Of a stretch of 64,000 bases of DNA, positions 7,294 through 15,282 are shown one piece after another (the first letter of the stretch is position 1; every line of letters begins with the position of its first letter). The DNA is from Paracoccus sp041927875. GTDB taxonomy: Bacteria > Pseudomonadota > Alphaproteobacteria > Rhodobacterales > Rhodobacteraceae. The notes under the pieces are model-generated. The model was not told the DNA's origin and made no database searches. It worked only from the letters and a program-made list of their open reading frames with translations. Both the position numbers and the translations under genes were made by a program. The stretch lies in the NCBI RefSeq assembly GCF_041927875.1, contig NZ_JBHFHN010000004.1. One strand, given 5' to 3'.

Positions 7294-9042
7294 TTGAAAG
7301 ACACCATCCCCGCCATCACCACCGGGCCGCTACCGGCCTCGACCAAGGTTTATCTGCCGGGCGAATTGCACCCGGTCCGGGTGCCGCTGCGTCAGATTGC
7401 CGTGACCGGCGAGTCGCCACTGGGGGTCTATGACAGTTCCGGCCCCTATACCGACCCGGCGGCGCGGATCGACATCGCGCGCGGACTGGATCCGGTGCGG
7501 CTGGACTGGGCGCAGGCGCGCGGCGATGTGGCGGGCTATGATGGGCGCGCCGTCACCGCCGCCGACAACGGCTTTGCCAGCGGCGACCGGCTAACCCCCG
7601 CCTTTCCCACCCGCCGCCGCCCGCTGCGCGCCGTGGGCGACCGCGCCGTCACGCAACTGGCCTATGCCCGCCAAGGCATCATCACCCCGGAAATGGAATT
7701 CGCGGCCATCCGTGAGAATGAGGGGCGCACCGACGGCGATCTTGTCACGCCCGATTTCGTGCGCGCCGAAATCGCGGCGGGCCGCGCCATCATCCCGGCC
7801 AACATCAACCACCCCGAGTTGGAGCCGATGGTCATCGGCCGCAACTTCAAGGTCAAGATCAACGCCAATATCGGCAATTCCGCCGTCACCTCACGCATGG
7901 AGGATGAGGTGGAAAAGCTGGTTTGGGCGATCCGCTGGGGCGCCGACACGGTGATGGACCTGTCGACCGGGCGCAATATCCACAACATCCGCGACTGGAT
8001 CATCCGCAACGCGCCGGTGCCGATCGGCACGGTGCCGCTGTATCAGGCGCTGGAAAAGGTCGGCGGCGTGGCCGAGGATCTGACGTGGGACATCTTCCGC
8101 GACACGCTGATCGAACAGGCCGAACAGGGGGTCGATTACTTCACAATTCACGCGGGCGTGCGGCTGCACATGATCCCGATGACGGCGGCGCGCGTCACCG
8201 GCATCGTGTCGCGCGGCGGCAGCATCATGGCGAAGTGGTGCCTGCACCACCACCGCGAGAGCTTTCTGTATGACCACTTCGCCGAGATCTGCGACATCAT
8301 GCGCGCCTATGACGTCAGCTTCAGCCTGGGCGACGGGCTGCGCCCCGGCAGCATTGCCGATGCCAATGACGCCGCGCAATTCGCTGAACTGCACACCTTG
8401 GGCGAGCTGACGAAAATCGCCTGGGCGCGCGATTGTCAGGTGATGATCGAGGGGCCGGGCCATGTGCCGATGCACAAGATCAAGGCCAACATGGATGAGC
8501 AGCAAAAGCACTGCCATGACGCGCCGTTCTATACGCTCGGGCCGCTGACCACCGACATCGCGCCGGGCTATGACCACATCACCAGTGCCATTGGCGCGGC
8601 GATGATCGGTTGGTTCGGCACCGCGATGCTGTGCTATGTCACGCCCAAGGAGCATCTGGGCCTGCCCGACCGCGATGACGTCAAGACCGGCGTCATCACC
8701 TACAAGATCGCCGCCCATGCCGCCGATCTGGCCAAGGGGCATCCGGGCGCGCAGGCCCGCGATGACGCGCTGTCGCGGGCGCGGTTCGATTTCCGCTGGC
8801 AGGACCAGTTCAACCTTGGCCTTGATCCCGAAACCGCGCGCGCCATGCATGACGAAACCATGCCGGCCGAGGCGCACAAGGTCGCGCATTTCTGTTCGAT
8901 GTGCGGGCCGAAGTTCTGTTCGATGCGCATCTCGCACGACATCCGGGCCGAGGCCGCGCGTCAGCAGGGAATGGCCGACATGGCCGACCGCTTCCGTCAG
9001 ACGGGTGAGCTGTATCTACCGGTTGAGGGGGATCAGCCATGA
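7294..9042 (+). CDS. thiC: Phosphomethylpyrimidine synthase ThiC
   Basis: Radical SAM enzyme converting 5-aminoimidazole ribotide to hydroxymethylpyrimidine phosphate. The 582-residue protein ends with the unusual C-terminal cluster motif CSMCGPKFCS (CxxCx4C) that binds the 4Fe-4S cluster, and contains RNEGRTDGD-like and TTDIAPGYDHITSAIG segments typical of ThiC. I chose the TTG at 7294 because AGAGGAGG lies 5 bases upstream; an in-frame TTG at 7270 would include that site in the gene. First gene of thiC-O-S-G-E, controlled by the TPP riboswitch. Its stop overlaps the thiO start. Confidence 0.96.
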   Translation: MKDTIPAITTGPLPASTKVYLPGELHPVRVPLRQIAVTGESPLGVYDSSGPYTDPAARIDIARGLDPVRLDWAQARGDVAGYDGRAVTAADNGFASGDRLTPAFPTRRRPLRAVGDRAVTQLAYARQGIITPEMEFAAIRENEGRTDGDLVTPDFVRAEIAAGRAIIPANINHPELEPMVIGRNFKVKINANIGNSAVTSRMEDEVEKLVWAIRWGADTVMDLSTGRNIHNIRDWIIRNAPVPIGTVPLYQALEKVGGVAEDLTWDIFRDTLIEQAEQGVDYFTIHAGVRLHMIPMTAARVTGIVSRGGSIMAKWCLHHHRESFLYDHFAEICDIMRAYDVSFSLGDGLRPGSIADANDAAQFAELHTLGELTKIAWARDCQVMIEGPGHVPMHKIKANMDEQQKHCHDAPFYTLGPLTTDIAPGYDHITSAIGAAMIGWFGTAMLCYVTPKEHLGLPDRDDVKTGVITYKIAAHAADLAKGHPGAQARDDALSRARFDFRWQDQFNLGLDPETARAMHDETMPAEAHKVAHFCSMCGPKFCSMRISHDIRAEAARQQGMADMADRFRQTGELYLPVEGDQP

Positions 9043-9977
9043 TCACCGTGCTGGGTGCCGGGGTGGCGGGCCTCTGCGCCGCCACCGCCCTGGCCGAGGC
9101 GGGCCACCGGCTGCGGGTGGTGCAGCCCGCCGGGGTCGCGCCCGTCTCGTTGCTGGCGGGCGGCATGATCGCGCCCTGGTGCGAGGGTGAGACCGCCCCC
9201 GCCGCCGTCACCGACCGGGGCCGCGCCGCGCTGGATTGGTGGCGCGCGCGCGCCGCCAGCTTTCAGGGGCGCGGCACACTGGTCATCGCCCCTGCCCGCG
9301 ACGGGGCCGAGCTTGACCGCTTTGCCCGCGACACCACCGGCCACCACTGGGTCGATCCAGGTGATCTGGAGCCGGCCCTGGCCGGGCGCTTTGTCCGCGC
9401 CCTGTTCTTCGCGGAGGAGGGGCACCTTGACCCCGCCGAGGCGCTGGACGGGCTGCGCGCCGGGCTGGCCGCGCGCGGCGTGGGCTTTCTGGATCACCTG
9501 CCCGATGATGCGACCACGGTGATCGACTGCCGGGGTCTGGCGGCGCGCGACATGCTGCCTGATCTGCGGGCGGTGCGCGGCGAAACCGCGCTGGTGGACG
9601 CGCCCGATGTGGGGCTGACCCGCACCGTGCGGCTGCTGCATCCGCGCTTTCCCTGCTACATCGTGCCGCGCGGGCAGGGCCGGTTCCTGATTGGCGCGAC
9701 GATGGTGGAAAGCGACGATGACGGCCCGATCACCGCCCGCGCCGTGGTGGAACTGCTGTCGGCCGCCTATACGGTCGACCCGGCCTTTGGTCAGGCCCGG
9801 CTGATCGCCACGGCGGCGGGGCTGCGGCCCGCCTTTCCCGACAACCTGCCTGCGCTGCGCCATGAAGGGGGGCGCATCCATGTGAATGGCATGTATCGCC
9901 ACGGCTTTCTGATGGCGCCGGTGCTGGCCGCCGATCTGGTCGCTGCGCTGCACAAGGGGATTGCCTATGCGCATTGA
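9039..9977 (+). CDS. thiO: Glycine oxidase ThiO (FAD-dependent)
   Basis: Oxidises glycine to dehydroglycine (iminoacetate) for thiazole formation, the aerobic alternative to ThiH. The 312-residue protein begins with a dinucleotide-binding motif, VLGAGVAGLCAATALAEAG (residues 4-22), then follows the DAO fold, ending with GMYRHGFLMAPVLA, a conserved glycine-oxidase FAD/substrate segment (normally HxxGxxxAP). It is shorter than the 360-370 residues of many ThiO proteins but keeps both ends of the fold. It overlaps thiC by 4 bases and thiS by 11, so the operon is translationally coupled. No thiH is seen, which suggests an aerobic thiazole route. Confidence 0.9.
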   Translation: MITVLGAGVAGLCAATALAEAGHRLRVVQPAGVAPVSLLAGGMIAPWCEGETAPAAVTDRGRAALDWWRARAASFQGRGTLVIAPARDGAELDRFARDTTGHHWVDPGDLEPALAGRFVRALFFAEEGHLDPAEALDGLRAGLAARGVGFLDHLPDDATTVIDCRGLAARDMLPDLRAVRGETALVDAPDVGLTRTVRLLHPRFPCYIVPRGQGRFLIGATMVESDDDGPITARAVVELLSAAYTVDPAFGQARLIATAAGLRPAFPDNLPALRHEGGRIHVNGMYRHGFLMAPVLAADLVAALHKGIAYAH

Positions 9978-10164
9978 ACTGAACGGCCATAGCGTGACGA
10001 CAAAGGCCGCCGATCTGGCGGCGCTGCTGCTGGAACAGGGCTTTGACGCGCCCTCGGTCGCCACCGCGCTGGATGGCGATTTCGTGCCGCGCAACGCCCG
10101 CGCCGCCGCCCGCCTGTACGATGGCGCGCGGGTCGAGGTGCTGGCGCCGATGCAGGGGGGCTGA
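9967..10164 (+). CDS. thiS: Sulfur carrier protein ThiS
   Basis: Ubiquitin-like carrier of 65 residues whose C-terminal glycine is made a thiocarboxylate and donates sulfur to the thiazole ring. The sequence starts MRIELNG and ends MQGG; the terminal Gly-Gly is the required functional feature. The ATG at 9967 lies within the end of thiO, and the stop is one base before thiG. ThiF, the adenylyltransferase that activates ThiS, is not in the window and may be supplied elsewhere. Confidence 0.93.
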   Translation: MRIELNGHSVTTKAADLAALLLEQGFDAPSVATALDGDFVPRNARAAARLYDGARVEVLAPMQGG

Positions 10165-10165
10165 C

Positions 10166-10924
10166 ATGTTCTATGGCTTCACCCCGTCCAGCCGGTTGCT
10201 GCTGGGCACTGCGCAATACCCCTCGCCCGCGGTGCTGTCGCAGGCGATCGCGGAATCGGGCGCGCAGATCATCACCGTATCGCTGCGCCGCGAAGGCGCG
10301 GGCGGGGCCGGCTTCCGCGATCTGCTCGCCGCCACCGGCTGCCGCATCCTGCCCAACACCGCCGGTTGCCACACCGTGCGCGAGGCCGTCACAACGGCCC
10401 AGATGGCGCGCGAGGTGTTCGGCACCCCGTGGATCAAACTTGAGGTGATCGGCCATGCCGACACGCTGCAACCAGACCCCTTCGCCCTGGTCGAGGCGGC
10501 GCGCATCCTGTGCGCCGACGGCTTTCAGGTCTTTCCCTATACGACCGAGGATCTGATCGTCGCCGAGCGTCTTGTGCAGGCCGGATGCAAGGTGCTGATG
10601 CCCTGGGGCGCGCCGATCGGGTCGGGTCAGGGGCTGCGGCATGTGCAGGCCCTGCGCAGCCTGCGGGCGCACCTGCCTGGCGTGACCATGGTGATCGACG
10701 CGGGGATCGGTGCGCCCAGCCAGGCGTCGCAGGCGCTGGAACTGGGGTTCGATGCCGTGCTGCTGAATACGGCGGTGGCGCGGGCGAAAGACCCGGTGGC
10801 GATGGCGCGGGCCTTTGGCCTGGCCGTCGCGGCGGGCGATCTGGCGCGGCAGGCGGGGCTGATCGGCGCGCGCGACATGGCGGTGGCCTCGACCCCGGTG
10901 CTGGGCCTGGCGGATCTGGGCTGA
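10166..10924 (+). CDS. thiG: Thiazole synthase ThiG
   Basis: Condenses dehydroglycine, 1-deoxyxylulose 5-phosphate and ThiS-thiocarboxylate into the thiazole phosphate. The 252-residue TIM barrel begins with the typical SSRLLLGTAQY segment (usually GTGKY). The Schiff-base lysine is in WIKLEVIG, and the phosphate-binding region includes VLMPWGAPIGSGQG and DAGIGAPSQA. Length matches bacterial ThiG. The ATG at 10166 follows the thiS stop directly; the stop overlaps the thiE start (TGATG). Confidence 0.95.
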   Translation: MFYGFTPSSRLLLGTAQYPSPAVLSQAIAESGAQIITVSLRREGAGGAGFRDLLAATGCRILPNTAGCHTVREAVTTAQMAREVFGTPWIKLEVIGHADTLQPDPFALVEAARILCADGFQVFPYTTEDLIVAERLVQAGCKVLMPWGAPIGSGQGLRHVQALRSLRAHLPGVTMVIDAGIGAPSQASQALELGFDAVLLNTAVARAKDPVAMARAFGLAVAAGDLARQAGLIGARDMAVASTPVLGLADLG

Positions 10925-11544
10925 TGCGGCTGGACCCGTTCTATCTGATCGTCAGCGACGCCGCCGCGCTTGAGGCCTTGGTGCCGCGCGGGGTGCGTCT
11001 GGTGCAGCTGCGCGTCAAGGGCGCCGACCCCGCCGACCTGCGCGCCCAGGCGATCCGCGCCCGCGATTGCTGCGCCCGCCACGGCGCGCAACTGGTGCTG
11101 AATGACGATTGGCGGCTGGCGCTGGATCTGGGCATCGACGCCGTGCATCTGGGGCAAGAGGATATGCAGGACGCCGATTTTCCCGCGCTGCGTCGTGCGG
11201 GCGTCCGCTTTGGCCTGTCCACCCATGACGAGGATGAGCTGGCCCGCGCCCTGGCCCTGTGCCCGGCCTATGTCGCCTTGGGGCCGATCTATCCGACACT
11301 GCTGAAGCAGATGCCTTGGGCGCCGCAGGGGCTGGATCGGCTGGCCGATTGGCGGCGGCGGATCGGTGATCTGCCGCTTGTCGCCATCGGCGGGCTGGTG
11401 CCCGACCGGCTGCCCGGCGTCTTTGCGGCGGGGGCCGATGCGGCGGCGGTGGTGACCGACATCCAGCAGGCCGCCGACCCGGCCCGGCGCTGCGACGACT
11501 GGATCGCGGCAACCCGTCGCTATGTCAGCAGCCCGGCAAAGTGA
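10924..11544 (+). CDS. thiE: Thiamine-phosphate synthase ThiE
   Basis: Couples hydroxymethylpyrimidine pyrophosphate with thiazole phosphate to give thiamine phosphate. The 206-residue TIM-barrel protein shows VQLRVKG, LVLNDDWRLALDLGIDAVHLGQED and VALGPIYPT, the ThiE substrate and pyrophosphate sites; the final phosphate loop reads VAIGGLVPDR. The 3' end runs 25 bases into the 3' end of convergent thiD, leaving no room for a terminator between them. Confidence 0.93.
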   Translation: MRLDPFYLIVSDAAALEALVPRGVRLVQLRVKGADPADLRAQAIRARDCCARHGAQLVLNDDWRLALDLGIDAVHLGQEDMQDADFPALRRAGVRFGLSTHDEDELARALALCPAYVALGPIYPTLLKQMPWAPQGLDRLADWRRRIGDLPLVAIGGLVPDRLPGVFAAGADAAAVVTDIQQAADPARRCDDWIAATRRYVSSPAK

Positions 11545-12323
11545 TGGGTCGGGCCGCGCCCGTTGCCCACATCCAGCGCATCCGCCCCGGCGATGGCAGC
11601 GGCGACATGGGCCTTGGCCCGCGCCGCCGCCTGCGCCAGCGGCAGGCGCCGCCCCAGATGCGTGGCAAGCGCCGATGACAGGGTGCAGCCGGTGCCATGG
11701 GTGTGGCGCGTGGGATGGCGCGCGCCGTCCAGGCGGGTGACGCTGCCATCCGCCCCCACCAGCAGATCGGTGCAATCGCTGCCCGGCAGATGCCCGCCCT
11801 TCATCAGCACGGCCGCTAGCCCCAGCCCGGTCAGCGCCCGGCCCTGCGCCGCCATCTGATCCACATCACGCGCCGGATCGGTGCCCAGCAGGGCGGCGGC
11901 CTCGGGCACGTTGGGGGTCAGCAGGGCGACCTGCGGAAACAGCCCGCGCAGCGCCGCCACCGCGTCATCCGCCAACAGCCGGTCGCCGCTGGTCGCCACC
12001 ATCACCGGGTCCAGCACGATGGGCGCCGCCAGCCCGTCCAGCGCGCGCGCCACCGCCTGCGCGATGGGCGCCGACCCCAGCATCCCGATCTTGACCGCAT
12101 CCATGCGAATGTCGTCGCGGATCGCCGCGATCTGATCGACGACCAGCCCCGGATCGACCAGACTGACCGCGCGCACGCCCTGCGTATTCTGCACCGTCAG
12201 CGCGGTGATCGCGGCCATCGCATAGCCGCCATTGGCCGAGATCGCCTTGATATCCGCCTGAATCCCCGCCCCGCCCGACGGGTCCGACCCGGCAATCGCC
12301 AGAATATTCGCAATCATCGCCAT
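11520..12323 (-). CDS. thiD: Hydroxymethylpyrimidine/phosphomethylpyrimidine kinase ThiD
   Basis: Phosphorylates HMP and HMP-phosphate to the pyrophosphate used by ThiE. The 267-residue ribokinase-like protein starts with ILAIAGSDPSGGAGIQADIK, the HMP-binding segment, and has the C-terminal anion hole HGTGCTLSSALATHLG. Two ATGs six bases apart (12323 and 12317) are possible; a GGGGG tract fits the second better by spacing, so the start may be 12317. The gene is antisense and overlapping at its 3' end with thiE and is not under the thiC riboswitch; no TPP aptamer is seen in its own leader. Confidence 0.94.
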   Translation of the reverse strand: MAMIANILAIAGSDPSGGAGIQADIKAISANGGYAMAAITALTVQNTQGVRAVSLVDPGLVVDQIAAIRDDIRMDAVKIGMLGSAPIAQAVARALDGLAAPIVLDPVMVATSGDRLLADDAVAALRGLFPQVALLTPNVPEAAALLGTDPARDVDQMAAQGRALTGLGLAAVLMKGGHLPGSDCTDLLVGADGSVTRLDGARHPTRHTHGTGCTLSSALATHLGRRLPLAQAAARAKAHVAAAIAGADALDVGNGRGPTHHFAGLLT

Positions 12324-12389
12324 CCCCCAGCCCTCTTACCCCCGAACCGCAGCCTAGCCCATCCCGCGGCACTGCGACAGAGAAGCGCC

Positions 12390-12418
12390 TTGACTCGGGC
12401 ATTGTTATCGATACCATT
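12390..12418 (+). promoter_or_regulatory. Candidate promoter of the TRAP transporter operon
   Basis: A TTGACT box at 12390-12395 is followed, at a normal spacing, by the region of 12413-12418. The LacI-type operator at 12403-12416 occupies the spacer and the -10 region, where a bound repressor would block RNA polymerase. The -35 match is good, the -10 is poor. Confidence 0.45.
12403..12416 (+). promoter_or_regulatory. LacI-family operator, copy 1 (TGTTATCGATACCA)
   Basis: Thirteen of fourteen positions match the perfect palindrome TGTTATCGATAACA at 18866-18879. A central CG in a palindrome is the hallmark of LacI-family operators, and a LacI regulator is encoded at 15283-16299. The site lies 46 bases upstream of the TRAP small permease start. 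Confidence 0.8.
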
Positions 12419-12461
12419 CACCGATGTTAAGGTCGTGCAGGTGAAACGGGGGAGGGGCCGG

Positions 12462-12938
12462 ATGCACCAGATGGCAAGACGTTTCTGGGCAGTCATCGAT
12501 GGCGTGATCGCGCTGCTCTTGGCGGCGATGATCGTGCTGGTCTTTGCCAATGTCGTGCTGCGCTATGGGTTTTCCTCGGGCATCCGGCAGTCGGTCGAGC
12601 TGGCGCGGCTGTGGTTTGTCTGGGTGGTGATGCTGGGCGCGGCGGTGGTGCTGCGCCGGGGCGAACACCTGGCCCTGGCCGAGTTTTCCGAAAAGCTGAT
12701 GCCGCGCGCTGTGCCGTGGCTGCGGCGGCTGTGCTGGACCGTGGTGATCGTCGCGGTGGGGATGCTGTTCATCGGGGCGCTGAACCAGACGCGGGCGAAC
12801 TGGGCCAATATCTCGCCGCTGACGGGGCTGCCCTCGGCGCTGTTTTACCTGGCCGGGGTGGTGTCGGCGGTGCTGATGGGCGTGATCGCGGTGGTGCGGC
12901 TGATCTGGCCGATGGCCGTGGAGGGGCAGACGCCATGA
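12462..12938 (+). CDS. TRAP transporter small permease (DctQ family)
   Basis: Small membrane subunit of a tripartite ATP-independent periplasmic transporter. The 158-residue protein has four hydrophobic segments (about residues 10-30, 45-62, 85-105 and 120-145), the DctQ arrangement, with the R-Y/SVELARLWFVWVV segment typical of the family. The ATG at 12462 follows a GGGGGAGG ribosome site. It overlaps the large permease by four bases. Context with gluconate and ketogluconate enzymes and the shared operator suggests an aldonic or related sugar acid as substrate. Confidence 0.9.
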   Translation: MHQMARRFWAVIDGVIALLLAAMIVLVFANVVLRYGFSSGIRQSVELARLWFVWVVMLGAAVVLRRGEHLALAEFSEKLMPRAVPWLRRLCWTVVIVAVGMLFIGALNQTRANWANISPLTGLPSALFYLAGVVSAVLMGVIAVVRLIWPMAVEGQTP

Positions 12939-14215
12939 CCCTGATCCTGTTCCTGGGCGTCCTGTTCATCGCCATCCTGGCCGGGTTGCCGGTGGCGTTC
13001 GCGCTGCTGTTGTCGGCCATGGTGTTGATGCTGCACATGGGCATGTTCAGCGCCGACATTCTGGCGCAGGGGCTGATCAACGGCGTCGACAGCTTTCCCC
13101 TGCTGGCCATCCCGTTCTTTCTGGTTGCCGGTGAGGTCATGGCCAAGGGCGGCCTGTCCGAACGCATCGTCCGGCTGGCGATGTCGCTGGTCGGGCATCG
13201 GCGCGGCGGGTTGGGCTATGTCGCCGTCATCACCTCGATCGTGCTGGCGGGGCTGTCGGGATCGGCGGTGGCGGACGCAGCCGCGCTCGTCTCGATCCTT
13301 TATCCGATGATGCGGGCGGCGGGCTATCCGGCCGGGCGCAGCCTTGGGCTGCTGGCCTCGGGCGGGATCATCGCGCCGATCATTCCGCCGTCCCTGCCGC
13401 TGATCCTGATCGGCGTGGCGGGCAACATCTCGATTGCCAAGCTGTTCATGGCGGGGATCGTGCCGGGCCTGATCATGGGCCTGACGCTGATGACCGTCTG
13501 GCAGATCCTGATGCGGCGCGAGGAAATCGCTGTCTTGCCCCGTGCCAGCGGGGCCGAGCGGTGGGCGGCCTTCAAGGACGGCATCTGGGCGCTGCTGCTG
13601 CCGATGATCATCATCGGCGGCATCCGCAGCGGCGCCTTCACCCCGACCGAGGCCGCCGTCGTCGCCGCAGTCTATGCCATCACCGTGTCGGCTCTGGTCT
13701 ATCGCAGCCTGACCTGGGCGATGCTGGTTCAGGTGCTGGTTGCCGCCGGTCGCGCCACCGCCATGGTGATGTTCCTGGTCGGTGCCGCGATGGTCGCCGC
13801 CTGGCTGATCACCGTCGCGCAATTGCCGCAGCAACTGGCGCAGATGCTGGCACCCTTGATCGACAGCCCGCGCCTTCTGATGCTGGTCATCATGCTGATC
13901 GTGTTGGCGGTTGGCATGGTCATGGACCTGTCGCCCACCGTGCTGATCCTGGTGCCGCTGTTCATGCCGGTGGTCAAGATGGCGGGGATCGACCCAGTCT
14001 ATTTCGGGCTGATGTTCGTGCTGAACTGTTCCATCGGCCTGCTGACGCCGCCGGTCGGCACCGTGCTGAACGTCGTCTGCGGCGTCGGCAAGGTTCAGAT
14101 GAGCGAGGCGGTGCGCGGCGTCGCCCCGTTCCTGCTGGCCTACACGCTGCTGCTGGGCCTGTTCATCGCTTTTCCGCAAATCATCACCGTGCCGGCACGT
14201 CTGCTGGGCGGCTGA
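12935..14215 (+). CDS. TRAP transporter large permease (DctM family)
   Basis: Main transport subunit, 426 residues with about twelve hydrophobic segments spread along the whole length. Family features include the opening GLPVAFALLLSAMVL, the LSGSAVADAAALVSILYPMM segment near residue 100, and GIIAPIIPPSLPLILIG, which is conserved in DctM/SiaM proteins. It uses an ion gradient to import the acid delivered by the periplasmic receptor. The start overlaps the small-permease stop (ATGA). The periplasmic component follows 29 bases downstream. Confidence 0.94.
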   Translation: MTLILFLGVLFIAILAGLPVAFALLLSAMVLMLHMGMFSADILAQGLINGVDSFPLLAIPFFLVAGEVMAKGGLSERIVRLAMSLVGHRRGGLGYVAVITSIVLAGLSGSAVADAAALVSILYPMMRAAGYPAGRSLGLLASGGIIAPIIPPSLPLILIGVAGNISIAKLFMAGIVPGLIMGLTLMTVWQILMRREEIAVLPRASGAERWAAFKDGIWALLLPMIIIGGIRSGAFTPTEAAVVAAVYAITVSALVYRSLTWAMLVQVLVAAGRATAMVMFLVGAAMVAAWLITVAQLPQQLAQMLAPLIDSPRLLMLVIMLIVLAVGMVMDLSPTVLILVPLFMPVVKMAGIDPVYFGLMFVLNCSIGLLTPPVGTVLNVVCGVGKVQMSEAVRGVAPFLLAYTLLLGLFIAFPQIITVPARLLGG

Positions 14216-14244
14216 GGCATCCACGTCATCCAAGGGGGGACCAC

Positions 14245-15219
14245 ATGACCATTCTGAAATCCATCGGCCTGTCGGCGGCTTTCGCGGCGTTCGCGCTGAC
14301 CGCGCAGGCGCAGACCACGCTGAAGCTGGCCCATGCCGCGCCGGAAACCGACCTGCAACAGGATCTGTCGCTGTTCTTCAAGGAACAGGTCGAGGCGCGC
14401 ACCAACGGGTCGGTCACCGTGACGATCTTTCCGCAGGGCCAGCTGGGCAATGATCAGGCGATGATCGACGGCGTGCGGTCGGGCATTATCGACATCGCCA
14501 TGTCGGGGTTGAACAACTTTACCGGCCTGGTCCCCGATGCCGGCGCGTTCGAGCTGCCCTTCATGTTCCCCAGCCGTGATCTGGCCTATCAGGTGCTGGA
14601 CGGCGAGGTCGGCCAGGGCGTGTCGGCGCAGTTCACGCAGCATGGCATGAAGGTGCTGGGCTATCCCGAAAACGGCTATCGCAACATGACCAACAACCGC
14701 GGTCCGATCCGGGTGCCGGATGACGTCAAGGGTCTGAACATGCGGGTCAACAACTCGAAGGCGCTGAACGACATGTTCGCGGCTTTGGGCGCCAACCCCA
14801 CGCAGCTTCCGGTGGCCGAGCTTTACACCGCGCTGGAAACCGGCGTCGTCGATGCGCAGGATCACCCGATCGGCATCGTCGTGTCGTTCAAGTTCAACGA
14901 GGTGCAGAAATACCTCAGCCTGACGCAGCACGCCTATTCGGCGCTGGCGCTGGTGATGAATGACGCCAAGTTCAACGGTCTCAGCGCCGAGGAGCAGAAG
15001 GTCATCACCGAGGTCGCCGCCGAAGCCGTATCCATGCAGCGCAAGCTGTCGCAGGAAAAAGAGGCCGGCATGATCGAGGCGCTGACCGCCGAGGGGATGC
15101 AGGTCAACACCGATGTCGATGCCGCTGCGTTCCAGACTGCCGTCAAACCGGTCTGGGATGGGTTCATCGCGCAGAATGGCGATGCGGTGGTCAAGGCGAT
15201 CGAAGCCGTGCAGCCCTAA
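14245..15219 (+). CDS. TRAP transporter substrate-binding protein (DctP family)
   Basis: Periplasmic receptor of 324 residues. A signal peptide (MTILKSIGLSAAFAAFALTAQAQ) precedes TLKLAHAAPETD, the usual first strand of DctP proteins. The LPVAELYTALETGVVDAQDHPIG segment is the family signature around the substrate-binding arginine/acidic region. AAGGGGGG is the ribosome site. The order small permease, large permease, receptor with the receptor last is common in the Rhodobacterales. Expression is presumably under the same LacI-type operator; a strong terminator follows. Confidence 0.93.
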   Translation: MTILKSIGLSAAFAAFALTAQAQTTLKLAHAAPETDLQQDLSLFFKEQVEARTNGSVTVTIFPQGQLGNDQAMIDGVRSGIIDIAMSGLNNFTGLVPDAGAFELPFMFPSRDLAYQVLDGEVGQGVSAQFTQHGMKVLGYPENGYRNMTNNRGPIRVPDDVKGLNMRVNNSKALNDMFAALGANPTQLPVAELYTALETGVVDAQDHPIGIVVSFKFNEVQKYLSLTQHAYSALALVMNDAKFNGLSAEEQKVITEVAAEAVSMQRKLSQEKEAGMIEALTAEGMQVNTDVDAAAFQTAVKPVWDGFIAQNGDAVVKAIEAVQP

Positions 15220-15239
15220 GGCTGGGCGAAGGATCACAG

Positions 15240-15263
15240 GGGGGCGGGCGACCGCCCCCTTTT
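15240..15263 (+). terminator. Rho-independent terminator after the TRAP operon
   Basis: GGGGGCGG (15240-15247) pairs perfectly with CCGCCCCC (15252-15259) around a GCGA loop and is followed by TTTT. It lies 20 bases past the receptor gene stop and, being nearly symmetrical, ahead of the convergent lacI 3' end. Confidence 0.85.
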
Positions 15264-15282
15264 GCTATCCGGCCCGCTTTCG

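Noticed and set aside
12845..14233. Long minus-strand frame opposite the TRAP large permease
   Set aside because: His/Gln/Asp-rich composition, typical of an antisense shadow; the permease is on the other strand.
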